From DATBJJ01 sp036556425 (GTDB lineage Bacteria > Acidobacteriota > Vicinamibacteria > Vicinamibacterales > 2-12-FULL-66-21): a DNA stretch of 64,000 nt. Below are positions 1-8,385 of this stretch, piece by piece. The stretch covers positions 27,070 through 91,069 of the forward strand of contig DATBJJ010000060.1 in NCBI GenBank assembly GCA_036556425.1. The letters are read 5' to 3'. The notes under the pieces were generated by a model, which saw only the letters and a list, made by a program, of their open reading frames with translations, did no database searches and was not told the origin of the DNA. The translations under genes were made by a program, and so were the position numbers. Position 1 is the stretch's first letter; the number at the start of each line of letters is the position of its first letter.

Positions 1-308
1 GCCCCGAACGGCAGCCTGCTGGCGTCCGCCGCGGCGTAGCCGACGCGCGCGTTGATCCCGCGCGTCGCGACGTGCGCCTCGCGTACGCGTTCGACGACGA
101 GGTCGACGCCGAACAAGTGCATCTGCGACAGCCGCAGCCGCGCCAGGCTGATTTCCGCGGTTCCCGTCCCGCACCCGACATCGAGGATCCGTTTCCCGGG
201 CCGCGGCCTCAGGGTCTCTTCGAGAAAAGCCGTGAACGCGTCGTCCCACCAGTGCTCGCGGAGGTGTTTGAGGGTCGAGGACGTCAGCGCGTCGAGGTCA
301 CGGCTCAT
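1..308 (-). CDS. class I SAM-dependent methyltransferase, C-terminus cut by window edge
   Basis: Only the first 102 residues are in the window; the reading frame is open to base 1. Residues 41-50 read ILDVGCGTGT, the classic SAM-binding motif I, preceded by a helical lead-in containing HWWDDAF and followed by an acidic strand end (FGVDLV), as expected for a Rossmann methyltransferase. The ATG at 308 is the first plausible start and gives a normal lead-in to motif I. It is divergent from the exopolysaccharide operon that starts at 497. The substrate cannot be told from the visible part; nearby sugar and lipid genes do not decide it. Confidence 0.8.
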   Translation of the reverse strand, partial: MSRDLDALTSSTLKHLREHWWDDAFTAFLEETLRPRPGKRILDVGCGTGTAEISLARLRLSQMHLFGVDLVVERVREAHVATRGINARVGYAAADASRLPFG

Positions 309-496
309 CGTTTAGATGGGGGTTGCTGGGGGCGCCAGTTTTTAGGGCGGGCGATTCTACCACGTGAAATGTGATCGAGTGCTCCATCTCGGAACAGCAG
401 ACCGGCCCGATACCCTCAGTTACAGCCTTGAAACCGCCCTGAATACGGCCAGCGGTTTGCTACAGATTGACGCATACAATTCGGCTTGATTTGGCA
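309..496. promoter_or_regulatory. divergent intergenic region between methyltransferase and EPS operon
   Basis: This 188-bp gap separates two divergent genes and must hold promoters for both. Rightward, bases 447-462 match the sigma-54 pattern (listed separately). Leftward, ATTCTA at 354-359 reads TAGAAT on the minus strand, one mismatch from a -10 box, but no good -35 box is found at the right distance. No hairpin terminator was seen. Confidence 0.4.
447..462 (+). promoter_or_regulatory. candidate sigma-54 (-24/-12) promoter
   Basis: The sequence CGGCCAGCGGTTTGCTA has GG at 447-448 and GC at 459-460 with exactly ten bases between, and a perfect TTGCT -12 element. The -24 element matches only partly (GGCCAG against GGCACG). 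Transcription would begin near 472, about 25 bases ahead of the ATG at 497. EPS genes under sigma-54 control are known in several phyla, so the placement makes sense, but this is a pattern match by eye. Confidence 0.4.
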
Positions 497-1018
497 ATGT
501 TTACACAGCGATCGGGATTCGCGCGTACAGTGGCCGCCGTCGCTCTGATTGCCCTGACGGTGGGGGGACGGATTGCGTCCGCCCAAGCCGTATCGGCGCG
601 CCTTTCCGCGCGGTCCGGGACCGCCGTGATGCGCGCGGCGACGGGGACGGTCCTGGGCAGCGCCTGGAAGGGCGACACGACGCCCTACCCGCATGCGAGA
701 ATCCGCCTGCGAAACGTCGAGAGCGGCCGCGGCATCGCGAAAACGGTCAGCGACGGCGACGGGCGATTCCGCTTCGAGACGGTGAATCCCGGCGTTTATG
801 TGGTGGAACTGCTCGCTGACGACGATAAAGTACTCGCGGTCGGCGATATCTTCTCCGTGACGGCTGGCGCTCAGGCGCTCACGCTCGTCCGTCTGAGCTC
901 GAAGGCCCCGTGGTTCGGGGGCTTTTTCGGCAACGCCGCGGCGGCGGCGATCGCGGCGGCCTCGACGCTCGGGGTCACCGCCAATGGATCCAGCGGCCGT
1001 CCCGTCAGCGCGCAGTAA
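497..1018 (+). CDS. small exported protein with carboxypeptidase-regulatory-like domain
   Basis: Predicted protein of 173 residues. Residues 1-30 form a signal peptide ending in RIASAQA. Residues about 49-122 look like a carboxypeptidase regulatory-like beta-sandwich, with the typical G-x-F-R-F-E-x-x-x-P-G-x-Y core (FRFETVNPGVY). A Gly/Ala-rich hydrophobic stretch follows at about 140-160. A TTG start at 467 is possible in frame but lies upstream of the predicted transcription start, so the ATG at 497 is preferred. The gene overlaps or abuts the BY-kinase gene, which suggests a role in polysaccharide assembly or surface attachment; no family is known to me for exactly this protein, so the role is inferred. 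Confidence 0.7.
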   Translation: MFTQRSGFARTVAAVALIALTVGGRIASAQAVSARLSARSGTAVMRAATGTVLGSAWKGDTTPYPHARIRLRNVESGRGIAKTVSDGDGRFRFETVNPGVYVVELLADDDKVLAVGDIFSVTAGAQALTLVRLSSKAPWFGGFFGNAAAAAIAAASTLGVTANGSSGRPVSAQ

Positions 1019-3314
1019 GCCGGATCCGCAATTCATGTTCGACGTTCAGGATCTTCAGCAAAGCGGCGCGCCGTCCGAGTCGGCCTCGGGCCCCAGCCCC
1101 ACGTACGCCGCCGGGCAGAGCACGCACCTGCTCGACAAGCTCACCGCGCTCTTCAGGCATCGGCGCATCGCGGGCGCCGCGTTCGTGATCGTCGTCGGCC
1201 TGATGATGCTCCAGACGTATTCGAAGATTCCGCTCTATCGCACGAGCGCGCGCGTCGTCATTCAGGACGAGCGAACCACCGCGGTCGGCAATCTGAACGC
1301 CACCGATCCGATGTTCTGGCAGGACTCGGAGCAGTACTACAACACGCAGTACAGCATCCTGCGCAGCCGCGGTCTCGCGAAGCGCGTCGTCCGACGGCTG
1401 CAGCTGCAGAATCATCCGCTGTTCAACGGATCCGCGCCGCAGAGCCGCGGGCCGCTCGCGTTCGTTCGCGAGGCGCGGCAGACGCTCGGATCGACGGTGC
1501 GCGGCTTGTTCTCGAGCGGCGACAAACGGCAGCCGGCGGCGGAGGCGCCCGCGCCCGACGAGAGCCGCATCGAGAGCGGCCTCATCAGCGCGTTCCTGGG
1601 CGGCGTCGACATCATCCCCGAGAAGCAGACGCGGCTCGTCGAGATCGCGTACGTGTCGACGGATCCGGCGTTCGCCGCGCTCGCGGCCACCACGCTCGCC
1701 GAGGAGTACGCGCAGCAGAACCTCGATCTTCGCCTCGAGACGATCAACAAGAACCTCGCGTGGCTCAGCGACGAAGTCGTCAAGCAGGAAGGCAAGGTCA
1801 CCGAGGCTGAAGCGGCGATGTCGCGCTATCGCGAGAAGCAGAACGCGCTCTCGCTCGAGGATCGCCAGAACATCGTCGTCGCGCGCCTGAACACGTTGAA
1901 CGACACGGTCACGCGCGCGCGAACGACGCGGCTGCAGAAGGAAGCGATGTACCGCCAGCTCAAGGACGTCGATCCGAAGAGCGACACCGCGGACAGCTAT
2001 CCGCTCATCGCGACGAATCAAGGTGTCATCGAAGCGAAGACGCGTCTGAACGATCTCGCTGCGGACAAGGCGCGTCTGTCGGGACGCTATCTTGCGGGGC
2101 ATCCCGATCTGATCAAGATCGAAGGGCAGATCGAGAGCGCGCGCGCCGCGCTCGTCGCGCAGCGGGCGCGCGTCATCGAATCCGCGAAGGTCGAGTACGA
2201 ATCGGCCGCAGAGGAAGAGCGCAGCTTCTCCGTGCAGCTCGAGGGGCAAAAGGGCGCCGCGATGGATCTCGATCGGAAGAGCGGCGCTTATCTCGTCCTT
2301 CAGCGCCAGGCCGAGACGAACCGGCAGGTCTACCAGTCCCTGCTGCAGCAGCAGAAGGAGCTGCGCGTCGTCAGCAACAGCCGCACGAACAACGTGCAGG
2401 TGATGGATCGCGCGGAGCCCCCGGGCGGGCCGTTCTCACCGAACGCGCGGCGCGACTGGTTCACCGCGATCACGGCGGGCCTCCTCGTCGCGCTGGGTCT
2501 CGCGTTCGGGATGGAATACCTCGACGACACGATCAAGACGCCGGATGACGTCGCGCAGCGCCTGCGACTGCCGCTGCTGGGGCTCGTGCCGTCGGCGCAG
2601 GGCAAGCGAGTGCCGCTTCTCTCGGAGCCGGTGCCGCACGATTTCGGCGAAGCGTTTCGATCGCTGCGAACGTCGCTCGTGTTCACGAGCGGCGCGGAAG
2701 GTCCGCGCGTGATCGCCGTCACCAGCAGTCAGCCGCTCGAGGGAAAGACGACGACGGCGTGCAATCTCGGGATCGTGCTGGCGCTCGGCGGCGCGCGCGT
2801 GCTGCTCGTCGACGCCGACATGCGCCGGCCCGGCCTTCATACGGTGATGGGCGCGCAGAACGAGATCGGACTGTCCCACTTGCTCGTGGGTCAGGCGCGC
2901 GTCCGCGAGGCGGTGCAGAAGACGAACACGCACAATCTGTTCGTGATCTCCGCGGGCCGCATCCCGCCCAATCCGTCGGAGCTCCTCACGTCGGAGCGCA
3001 TGAACACGCTGCTCGAGAACCTGCAGTCGGGACCGTTCGACTGGGTGATCATCGATACGCCGCCCGTGCTCGCGGTGACCGACGCGGTGATCGTGGCGCG
3101 CAGCGTCGCGGGCGTCGTGTTCGTGATTGGATCCGAGATGACGAGGCGCGCGCATGCCGAACGCGCGATCGAAACGCTGGGCGCCGGCAAGCCGAAATCC
3201 ATTGGCGCGGTGCTCAACCGCGTCGACTTCGAGCGCAACAAGTACTACTACTCGCGTTACTACGGCCATCACTACCACAACTACTACGGCAGCAGCACCA
3301 AGAAGTCAGCCTAG
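984..3314 (+). CDS. polysaccharide co-polymerase with BY-kinase domain (Wzz/tyrosine autokinase)
   Basis: A 776-residue inner-membrane protein controlling polysaccharide chain length and export. The N-terminal half is a Wzz domain with transmembrane segments at about 64-82 and 492-513 flanking a long periplasmic coiled-coil region with a GNVR-type end (LQRQAETNRQVYQSLL). The C-terminal half is a cytoplasmic bacterial tyrosine kinase: Walker A near 580 (SSQPLEGKTTT), Walker A' near 607 (LLVDADMRRP) and Walker B near 688 (VIIDTPP). The tail (about 752-770) is a tyrosine cluster, YYYSRYYGHHYHNYYG, the expected autophosphorylation site. The chosen start overlaps the upstream gene by 35 bases; ATG 1035 is an alternative (17 residues shorter). 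Kinase and Wzz are fused, as in proteobacterial Wzc. Confidence 0.95.
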   Translation: MDPAAVPSARSKPDPQFMFDVQDLQQSGAPSESASGPSPTYAAGQSTHLLDKLTALFRHRRIAGAAFVIVVGLMMLQTYSKIPLYRTSARVVIQDERTTAVGNLNATDPMFWQDSEQYYNTQYSILRSRGLAKRVVRRLQLQNHPLFNGSAPQSRGPLAFVREARQTLGSTVRGLFSSGDKRQPAAEAPAPDESRIESGLISAFLGGVDIIPEKQTRLVEIAYVSTDPAFAALAATTLAEEYAQQNLDLRLETINKNLAWLSDEVVKQEGKVTEAEAAMSRYREKQNALSLEDRQNIVVARLNTLNDTVTRARTTRLQKEAMYRQLKDVDPKSDTADSYPLIATNQGVIEAKTRLNDLAADKARLSGRYLAGHPDLIKIEGQIESARAALVAQRARVIESAKVEYESAAEEERSFSVQLEGQKGAAMDLDRKSGAYLVLQRQAETNRQVYQSLLQQQKELRVVSNSRTNNVQVMDRAEPPGGPFSPNARRDWFTAITAGLLVALGLAFGMEYLDDTIKTPDDVAQRLRLPLLGLVPSAQGKRVPLLSEPVPHDFGEAFRSLRTSLVFTSGAEGPRVIAVTSSQPLEGKTTTACNLGIVLALGGARVLLVDADMRRPGLHTVMGAQNEIGLSHLLVGQARVREAVQKTNTHNLFVISAGRIPPNPSELLTSERMNTLLENLQSGPFDWVIIDTPPVLAVTDAVIVARSVAGVVFVIGSEMTRRAHAERAIETLGAGKPKSIGAVLNRVDFERNKYYYSRYYGHHYHNYYGSSTKKSA

Positions 3315-3363
3315 CCTCCCGGTCAGGGACCGCAGCAGGCCGCGCGTACTACTGATCTTTGCG

Positions 3364-4659
3364 TTGCTCGCGTGGCCCCTTGCCGCGTTCGGTGGAACGT
3401 CCGCCTCGACGGCGATTCCGCATGCCATCGTCTGCATTCTGTGCACGGCACTCTTCGCGCCGCGGATCGGCGGATCGCTCGATCGCGCGCTCGTGCTGCT
3501 GGCTGCGGCGATTGCGCTGCAGATGCTGACGCTTCCGTCCGCGCTGATCGGCGTGATCTCGCCGAACGCGGCGGCATTTCGACAGGCGCTCGCGATCGAC
3601 GGCAGCCGATCGATCGCGGCGGCGCCGATCACGATCGATGTCGCATCGACCGCATGGGCGCTCGCGGTCGTTGCCGGCGCCATCGCGGTCTTCTGGATGG
3701 CGCGATCGCAGTTCGCGAAGGGCGGCATTCGGTTGGCGACGCGGCTCATCGCGGGCACGGGGTTCGCGGTCTCGCTGCTGGCGATCGGGCAGGCCGCGAC
3801 GGCCGGACGAAAGATCTACTGGCTGTTTCCAACGGAATTCGAAGGGCCGCTTCCCTTCGGGCCCTTCGTGAACCGGAATCATTTCGCGACGTGGGTCATC
3901 ATGGCGATTCCGGTCGCGTTCGGCTATCTCGTCGCGCGCTCGGGCGCGCACACCGAGCGGCCGTCGCACGCCCATCGTCGATCGAAACTCGTCCGCTCGA
4001 TCGATCCACGGACCGCGTGGCTCGTCACCGCAGGCGGCACGATGCTCGTCGCGCTGCTGCTCTCGCTCTCGCGTGCCGGCGTGATCGCGTTCGGCGTGTC
4101 CGTGCTCGCCACGTTCATCCTCGCACGCCGTCGAATCGAGCCCCGGCATCGGCGCACGCTCGCCGTGTCGAGCGTCATTGTCGTCCTCGTTGGGCTTGCA
4201 TGGGCCGACCTTCCGGCGCTGCGCGAGCGCGCGGCGGACACGCAAGCCGGCCTCGCCAATCGCATGACGATCTGGCGCGAAACGATTCCGGTCGTGAAGG
4301 ACTTCTGGCTGACGGGAACGGGGGCGGGCACGTACCAGCGCGCGATGTACGTGTACCAACGATCCGATCGAAGGGTCTTCTTCAATCAGGCGCACAACCA
4401 CTATCTTCAGGTTGCGGCGGAAGGCGGGGTGATTCTGGTGGGATTCGCCGCGGCCGCGATCGTGTTGTTCGCCGCCGCCGCGAGGCGACGTATCGCTTCG
4501 GATACGTCAGGGCTCGTGTGGATCAGGATTGGCGCCGCGTGCGGGCTTGGAGCGGTCGCGCTTCAGAGCGTGTGGGAGACCGGGCTCGTCATGCCGGCGA
4601 ACGCCGCGCTTGCCGCGACGCTCGCGGCAATCGTCGTCCACGAGCGCGCCTCACCGTGA
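3364..4659 (+). CDS. O-antigen ligase / polymerase-like membrane protein (Wzy_C type)
   Basis: About 431 residues with ten or more hydrophobic segments. The family signature is clear: FVNRNHFATW near residue 168, a large periplasmic loop with LANRMTIWRETIPVVKDF and GTGAGTYQRA, and the NQAHNHYLQVAAEGG motif. Such proteins polymerise repeat units or ligate the finished glycan to an acceptor. No ATG, GTG or TTG lies between the end of the BY-kinase gene and the TTG at 3364; an in-frame ATG at 3154 would overlap the kinase gene by 161 bases and is unlikely, so the start is uncertain. The 3' end overlaps the convergent methyltransferase gene by nine bases. Confidence 0.88.
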   Translation: MLAWPLAAFGGTSASTAIPHAIVCILCTALFAPRIGGSLDRALVLLAAAIALQMLTLPSALIGVISPNAAAFRQALAIDGSRSIAAAPITIDVASTAWALAVVAGAIAVFWMARSQFAKGGIRLATRLIAGTGFAVSLLAIGQAATAGRKIYWLFPTEFEGPLPFGPFVNRNHFATWVIMAIPVAFGYLVARSGAHTERPSHAHRRSKLVRSIDPRTAWLVTAGGTMLVALLLSLSRAGVIAFGVSVLATFILARRRIEPRHRRTLAVSSVIVVLVGLAWADLPALRERAADTQAGLANRMTIWRETIPVVKDFWLTGTGAGTYQRAMYVYQRSDRRVFFNQAHNHYLQVAAEGGVILVGFAAAAIVLFAAAARRRIASDTSGLVWIRIGAACGLGAVALQSVWETGLVMPANAALAATLAAIVVHERASP

Positions 4660-5421
4660 CGGGCTCCGACAGACGAACCACACCTGGCTGTTCAGCCAAC
4701 TGCCGAGAAATGGAAGCGGCGAGAAGAGCCGCCGCTCGATCGTGAAGCGCCGCGCGACTTCTCGTTGAAGCGCACGCCAGTTGAAACCCTTGTGGCCGGT
4801 GAATCGATTGACGCGTCCGTCGGCGACGGTGCTGTATTCCTCGCGAGGAAACGCGGTGTCCGATCCGGCGCACAGCAGCCGCGCAAGCTCGCCCGGCCGG
4901 TAGCGCTCGCGCGTCGAGTACTCCGAGAGACCGCTCATCGCAATCAACGCCCGCGCGCTTTGCTTCGCGAGCAGCGGCGGACCGATCTCGATCGGCACGC
5001 TGACGACGAGCGTGCCGCCCGGCCTCATCACTGCCTGAATCCGATCGAGCACCTCGCGCTGAATGTCGTCGGGGCAATGCTCCAGCACTTCCATGCACAC
5101 GACGATGTCATAGCGATGCTGATGGGAAGCGCCGGAGAGACAATCGGTGGTGAGGAACGCCATGGCGGGCAGCGCGGCAAACCGCGCCGTGCAATCGACG
5201 ATCTGATCCGCCGATTGATCGACGCCGACGGCGGACGGAAACAGGTCCTGCACGAGCGCCAGAAACGTCCCGTCGCCGCAGCCGTAGTCGAGGAGACGCT
5301 GGCCCGCGAACGGCGCCACCAACGCGCGCGCGAGGCGGAACCGGCTCCCGTGGCTCCATCGCACGAGGCCGCTGGCGCTCAGAAGTTGTTTCTTGGCGTA
5401 ATGACCTGGGACGACCGACAT
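4651..5421 (-). CDS. class I SAM-dependent methyltransferase
   Basis: A 256-residue protein with motif I at 43-52 (LLDYGCGDGT), an acidic motif II (AVGVDQS) and the CMEVLEHC post-II motif, all typical of Methyltransf_11/23-type enzymes that act on small molecules or glycans. It is the last gene of the long leftward EPS operon, 11 bases after the flavoprotein gene, and ends nine bases inside the convergent ligase gene. The context suggests a sugar or lipid-carrier substrate, but nothing in the sequence identifies it. Confidence 0.85.
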   Translation of the reverse strand: MSVVPGHYAKKQLLSASGLVRWSHGSRFRLARALVAPFAGQRLLDYGCGDGTFLALVQDLFPSAVGVDQSADQIVDCTARFAALPAMAFLTTDCLSGASHQHRYDIVVCMEVLEHCPDDIQREVLDRIQAVMRPGGTLVVSVPIEIGPPLLAKQSARALIAMSGLSEYSTRERYRPGELARLLCAGSDTAFPREEYSTVADGRVNRFTGHKGFNWRALQREVARRFTIERRLFSPLPFLGSWLNSQVWFVCRSPSR

Positions 5422-5432
5422 TCGAGGGCCAG

Positions 5433-6590
5433 CTAACTCCAGATCGCTCCCATCACAATCTTTCGAAATTCGGCGTGACGGAGGAGCGCGCGGGCGGCGG
5501 TGCCGTGCCAGTTGAAGTTCGCGGTCTCCTTGAGGAGCGGCACGATCCCGTCGACGCGCGCGAGCTCCATCAAGCGATCGATCGCGATGTCAGGCAATCT
5601 GGACGCGACGGTGCGGAAGGCGAGCCCGGCGCGAATCTCCGGCGCGAGCCTGGCGCGCCAGCGGCGTTCGTATTCCTTGAGCCGGCCGGCGGTCAAGCGG
5701 TTCCCGACGAGCGCGTCCGACAACACCTGCGCGGCGAGATGGCCGGTCAGCAATCCGTAGTAGATGCCGCCGCCCGTCGTCGGCTTGACGAGGCCGGCGG
5801 CGTCGCCGACGGCGACGATGCGATCGGTCCACGTCCGATCGACAGGCGCGAGCGGCAGCACTCTGAGCCGCGGCGCGGGCCATTTGTCCGTGAGCCCGTA
5901 CGTGCGGCGAATCGACGCCTCGAACGTCGTGAACGCCGCGCCCGCATCGCGCTCGCACAGGAGTCCGACGCGCGCGAACGTGGCGGCGCCGCGCGCGAAC
6001 GGCACGATCCACGCGAATCCGCCTGGCGCAATCGCGCGGCCCAAATGCACCTGCACGTCGTCGAGCGCCGGAAACGGCACCTCGAGCTGCGCGCTGTGCG
6101 CGAGCACGCGCGGCACGCCCAGGCCGAGCGCCCGATTGAAGCGATAGCTGGCGCCGCAGGCGAGCACGGCCGCGCGCGCGGTGACGGCTGCGCCGCTCGT
6201 CTCGGCGATGACGGCGTCCGCCGTGCGATCGAGTCGCGCGACGCGAACGCCGGGGCAGAGCGTCGCGCCCGCGGCGACGGCTGCCTGCGCGAGATCGCGA
6301 TCGAACTGCGCGCGATCGACGACCGCCGCGCGCACGTGCTCGACGTCGATCGCGACGCTGGTGCCGTTGGGAGAAATGAAGCGGGCGGATTTCGCGGCGC
6401 CGACGACCGCGGCGCGGGAAAGGTTCAGCTCGTCGAACGCGTCGAGGCCGAGGACGCCCGTGCAGTGCACGGGCGATCCGATCACGTCGTGCTCTTCGAG
6501 CACGCACACGCGAACCGCGCGCGCGGCGAGCTCGCGGGCGGCGATCAGTCCAGCAGGACCGCCGCCGACTACGACCACGTCACAGTTCAT
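5433..6590 (-). CDS. geranylgeranyl reductase family FAD-dependent oxidoreductase
   Basis: About 385 residues. The N-terminus is a Rossmann FAD-binding segment (VVVVGGGPAGLIAARELA, residues 5-22), followed by the HCTG motif of the geranylgeranyl/digeranylgeranyl reductase group and the late FAD motif with VAVGDAAGLVKPTTGGGIYYG. These enzymes saturate isoprenoid double bonds. ATG 6590 puts the FAD motif at the usual distance from the N-terminus; an in-frame start at 6644 adds 18 unsupported residues and would overlap the next gene. Placed between the priming transferase and a methyltransferase, it may saturate a polyprenyl carrier lipid; that is inference. A general FAD monooxygenase is the main alternative. 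Confidence 0.82.
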   Translation of the reverse strand: MNCDVVVVGGGPAGLIAARELAARAVRVCVLEEHDVIGSPVHCTGVLGLDAFDELNLSRAAVVGAAKSARFISPNGTSVAIDVEHVRAAVVDRAQFDRDLAQAAVAAGATLCPGVRVARLDRTADAVIAETSGAAVTARAAVLACGASYRFNRALGLGVPRVLAHSAQLEVPFPALDDVQVHLGRAIAPGGFAWIVPFARGAATFARVGLLCERDAGAAFTTFEASIRRTYGLTDKWPAPRLRVLPLAPVDRTWTDRIVAVGDAAGLVKPTTGGGIYYGLLTGHLAAQVLSDALVGNRLTAGRLKEYERRWRARLAPEIRAGLAFRTVASRLPDIAIDRLMELARVDGIVPLLKETANFNWHGTAARALLRHAEFRKIVMGAIWS

Positions 6591-6616
6591 CGGAATCTGT
6601 TGTCGTGTATCGGTAG

Positions 6617-7216
6617 TCAGTACTTGCGTCCTCTGGACTCCCATGTGCCAAGGAAGCTAATCCAAAACGAAAGCAGAATCAAACGCAGATCGAGCAGCAT
6701 CGACCGGCGTCGTACGTAGAGTCCGTCGTAGCGGAACTTGTGGCGGCGCGGCACGTCGCGCGGCGCGTAGATCTGCGCAATTCCGGTCAGTCCCGGACGC
6801 ACGTCGATGCGCGCGGCGTACCCTGGAATGCGATCGATCGGCACGATCGCGCCGCCGTCGGACTCGCTCTCGCCGGGGCGCAGCGCGCGCGGACCGACGA
6901 AGCTCATGTCCCCGCGGAAGATGTTCCACAATTGCGGGAGCTCGTCCATCGCGGTCGCGCGCATGACGCGTCCGACGCGCGTGACGCGCGGATCGTTTTC
7001 CGCCGCCTGAACCGCGCCGGTCGCCGCCTCGGCGTCCACGCGCATCGATCGAAACTTCAGCGCCTTGAACACGCGTCCGTTCAAACCGACGCGATCCTGC
7101 GTGTAGAAGATCGGTCCGCCGTCCTCCAGCTTGATCGCGGCGCCGAACAACGCCCAGAGCGGCGATGACAGCAGGAGGCCGACGCCGGCGAGGCTCGCAT
7201 CGAACAGCCGTTTCAT
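6617..7216 (-). CDS. priming sugar-phosphate transferase (bacterial sugar transferase family)
   Basis: A 199-residue protein of the short, single-membrane-helix type that transfers the first sugar-1-phosphate to undecaprenyl phosphate. The N-terminal helix (about 7-27) is followed by the family motifs KFRSMRVDAE, MDELPQLWNIFRGDMSFVGPR and RPGLTGIAQIY. The long in-frame extension upstream is the antisense-free overlap with the neighbour and is not part of this gene. ATG 7216 overlaps the stop of the upstream glycosyltransferase by four bases (ATGA). As the initiating enzyme it fixes the first sugar of the repeat unit made by this locus. Confidence 0.93.
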   Translation of the reverse strand: MKRLFDASLAGVGLLLSSPLWALFGAAIKLEDGGPIFYTQDRVGLNGRVFKALKFRSMRVDAEAATGAVQAAENDPRVTRVGRVMRATAMDELPQLWNIFRGDMSFVGPRALRPGESESDGGAIVPIDRIPGYAARIDVRPGLTGIAQIYAPRDVPRRHKFRYDGLYVRRRSMLLDLRLILLSFWISFLGTWESRGRKY

Positions 7217-8385
7217 CGAGCCCCCAGCCGCTTGCCGACCGCGTTCGACGGGCTGGCTTCGGCGCCGGCGGTGTGCGGCGCGGCCGTCGAAGCAATCTCC
7301 GCGCAGAGCTCGACGAGTCGATCGCCCATCGCCGCCAGCGAGAATTCGGCGCGGGCGCGGGCGGCACCGGCCGCGCCGATCGCGCTCGCGGCCGCGGGAT
7401 CGGCCGCGAGACGCACGATTGCGCCGCGCAGCCCGGCGACATCGCCAGGCTCGACGATCAACCCCGTTCGATTCACCCATGGAACGCCCGTCGGCAGCCG
7501 CGTGCTGATCACCGGCACGCCGCAGGCCATCGCCTCGAGCTGCACGAACCCGAACGTCTCCGCTCGCGTCACCGACGGCAGCACCAGCATCCGCGCCGCC
7601 GCGAGGTGCGCGTGCAGCTCCTCGTCGCTGACTTCGCCGCGGAAGATGAACGTCGGGGTCGAGTGGCGCCGCGCGAGCGCCATCCAGTCGGCGCGCATGG
7701 GACCGTCGCCGAGGATCGCGACCGTCACGTCGAGCCCGGCGGCAGCCTCGATGAGGACGTCCACGCCTTTGTAGGCCACATGACGGCCCGCGAAAACGAC
7801 GAGCGGACGCGTGGAGGCTTCGCGAATCTCGGCCGCGCGGCGGCGCACGCGATCGGTCGGCCGCCAGCGATCGACGTCGATCCCGAAAGGAATGACCGTC
7901 ACGCGATCGCGATATTGCGCAAGCGTCTCCGAGTGTTCCGCAAGATCGGGCGAGGAGACGACGAATCGCCTCGCGCTTCCGTATGCAGGCCTTGCGATCG
8001 GCGAGTAGAACAAGTCGTACTGCAGTTGCGGACGGACGACTTCGCTGTGGAACCAGATCGCAAGCGGAACGCGCGGCCGGGCGATCGCGAACGACAACAG
8101 CGCCCACGGGTTCGGCTCGTGGAGAATCATCACGTCCGCCCGCGCGCGCCGAATGTGCGCCGCGAGCGACGGCGCGACGGCGACCGAGCCCGCGGTTCCC
8201 CACCTGCCGACGCGCGTCACCGGAATGCCGTCGACGACGTCGTGGGCCGTTCGCGCGGTCGTGTTGAACGCGAGGACTCGACTGTCGAGGCGGCCTCTCG
8301 TCGCCTGACAGAGCGACTCCACGACGCGCTCGATGCCGCCCGGCACGGGCGGGTAGAACTTGCCGACGTGCAGAACCTTCAGCAT
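7213..8385 (-). CDS. glycosyltransferase family 4
   Basis: A 390-residue GT-B glycosyltransferase. The N-terminal domain begins with the donor-loop type sequence HVGKFYPPVPGGIERVV, and the C-terminal domain has the E-x7-E motif (ETFGFVQLEAMACG) that binds the nucleotide sugar, plus FAGRHVAYKGVDVLI for the donor phosphate. The start at 8385 overlaps the upstream gene's end by seven bases, and the 3' end overlaps the priming transferase by four. It presumably adds one sugar of the EPS repeat unit from a nucleotide-sugar donor in the cytoplasm; donor and linkage are unknown. Confidence 0.92.
   Translation of the reverse strand: MLKVLHVGKFYPPVPGGIERVVESLCQATRGRLDSRVLAFNTTARTAHDVVDGIPVTRVGRWGTAGSVAVAPSLAAHIRRARADVMILHEPNPWALLSFAIARPRVPLAIWFHSEVVRPQLQYDLFYSPIARPAYGSARRFVVSSPDLAEHSETLAQYRDRVTVIPFGIDVDRWRPTDRVRRRAAEIREASTRPLVVFAGRHVAYKGVDVLIEAAAGLDVTVAILGDGPMRADWMALARRHSTPTFIFRGEVSDEELHAHLAAARMLVLPSVTRAETFGFVQLEAMACGVPVISTRLPTGVPWVNRTGLIVEPGDVAGLRGAIVRLAADPAAASAIGAAGAARARAEFSLAAMGDRLVELCAEIASTAAPHTAGAEASPSNAVGKRLGAR

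Noticed and set aside
467..496. TTG start for the small exported protein
   Set aside because: It lies upstream of the predicted transcription start for the sigma-54 candidate, and the ATG at 497 fits the signal peptide better.
1005..2249. Long antisense open frames over many genes
   Set aside because: High GC content and codon bias create open frames on the opposite strand; they lack ribosome-binding sites and domain similarity.
3154..3363. ATG start for the ligase-like gene at 3154
   Set aside because: It would overlap the BY-kinase C-terminus by 161 bases and adds a low-complexity Thr-rich N-terminus that reflects the Tyr-rich end of the kinase read in another frame.
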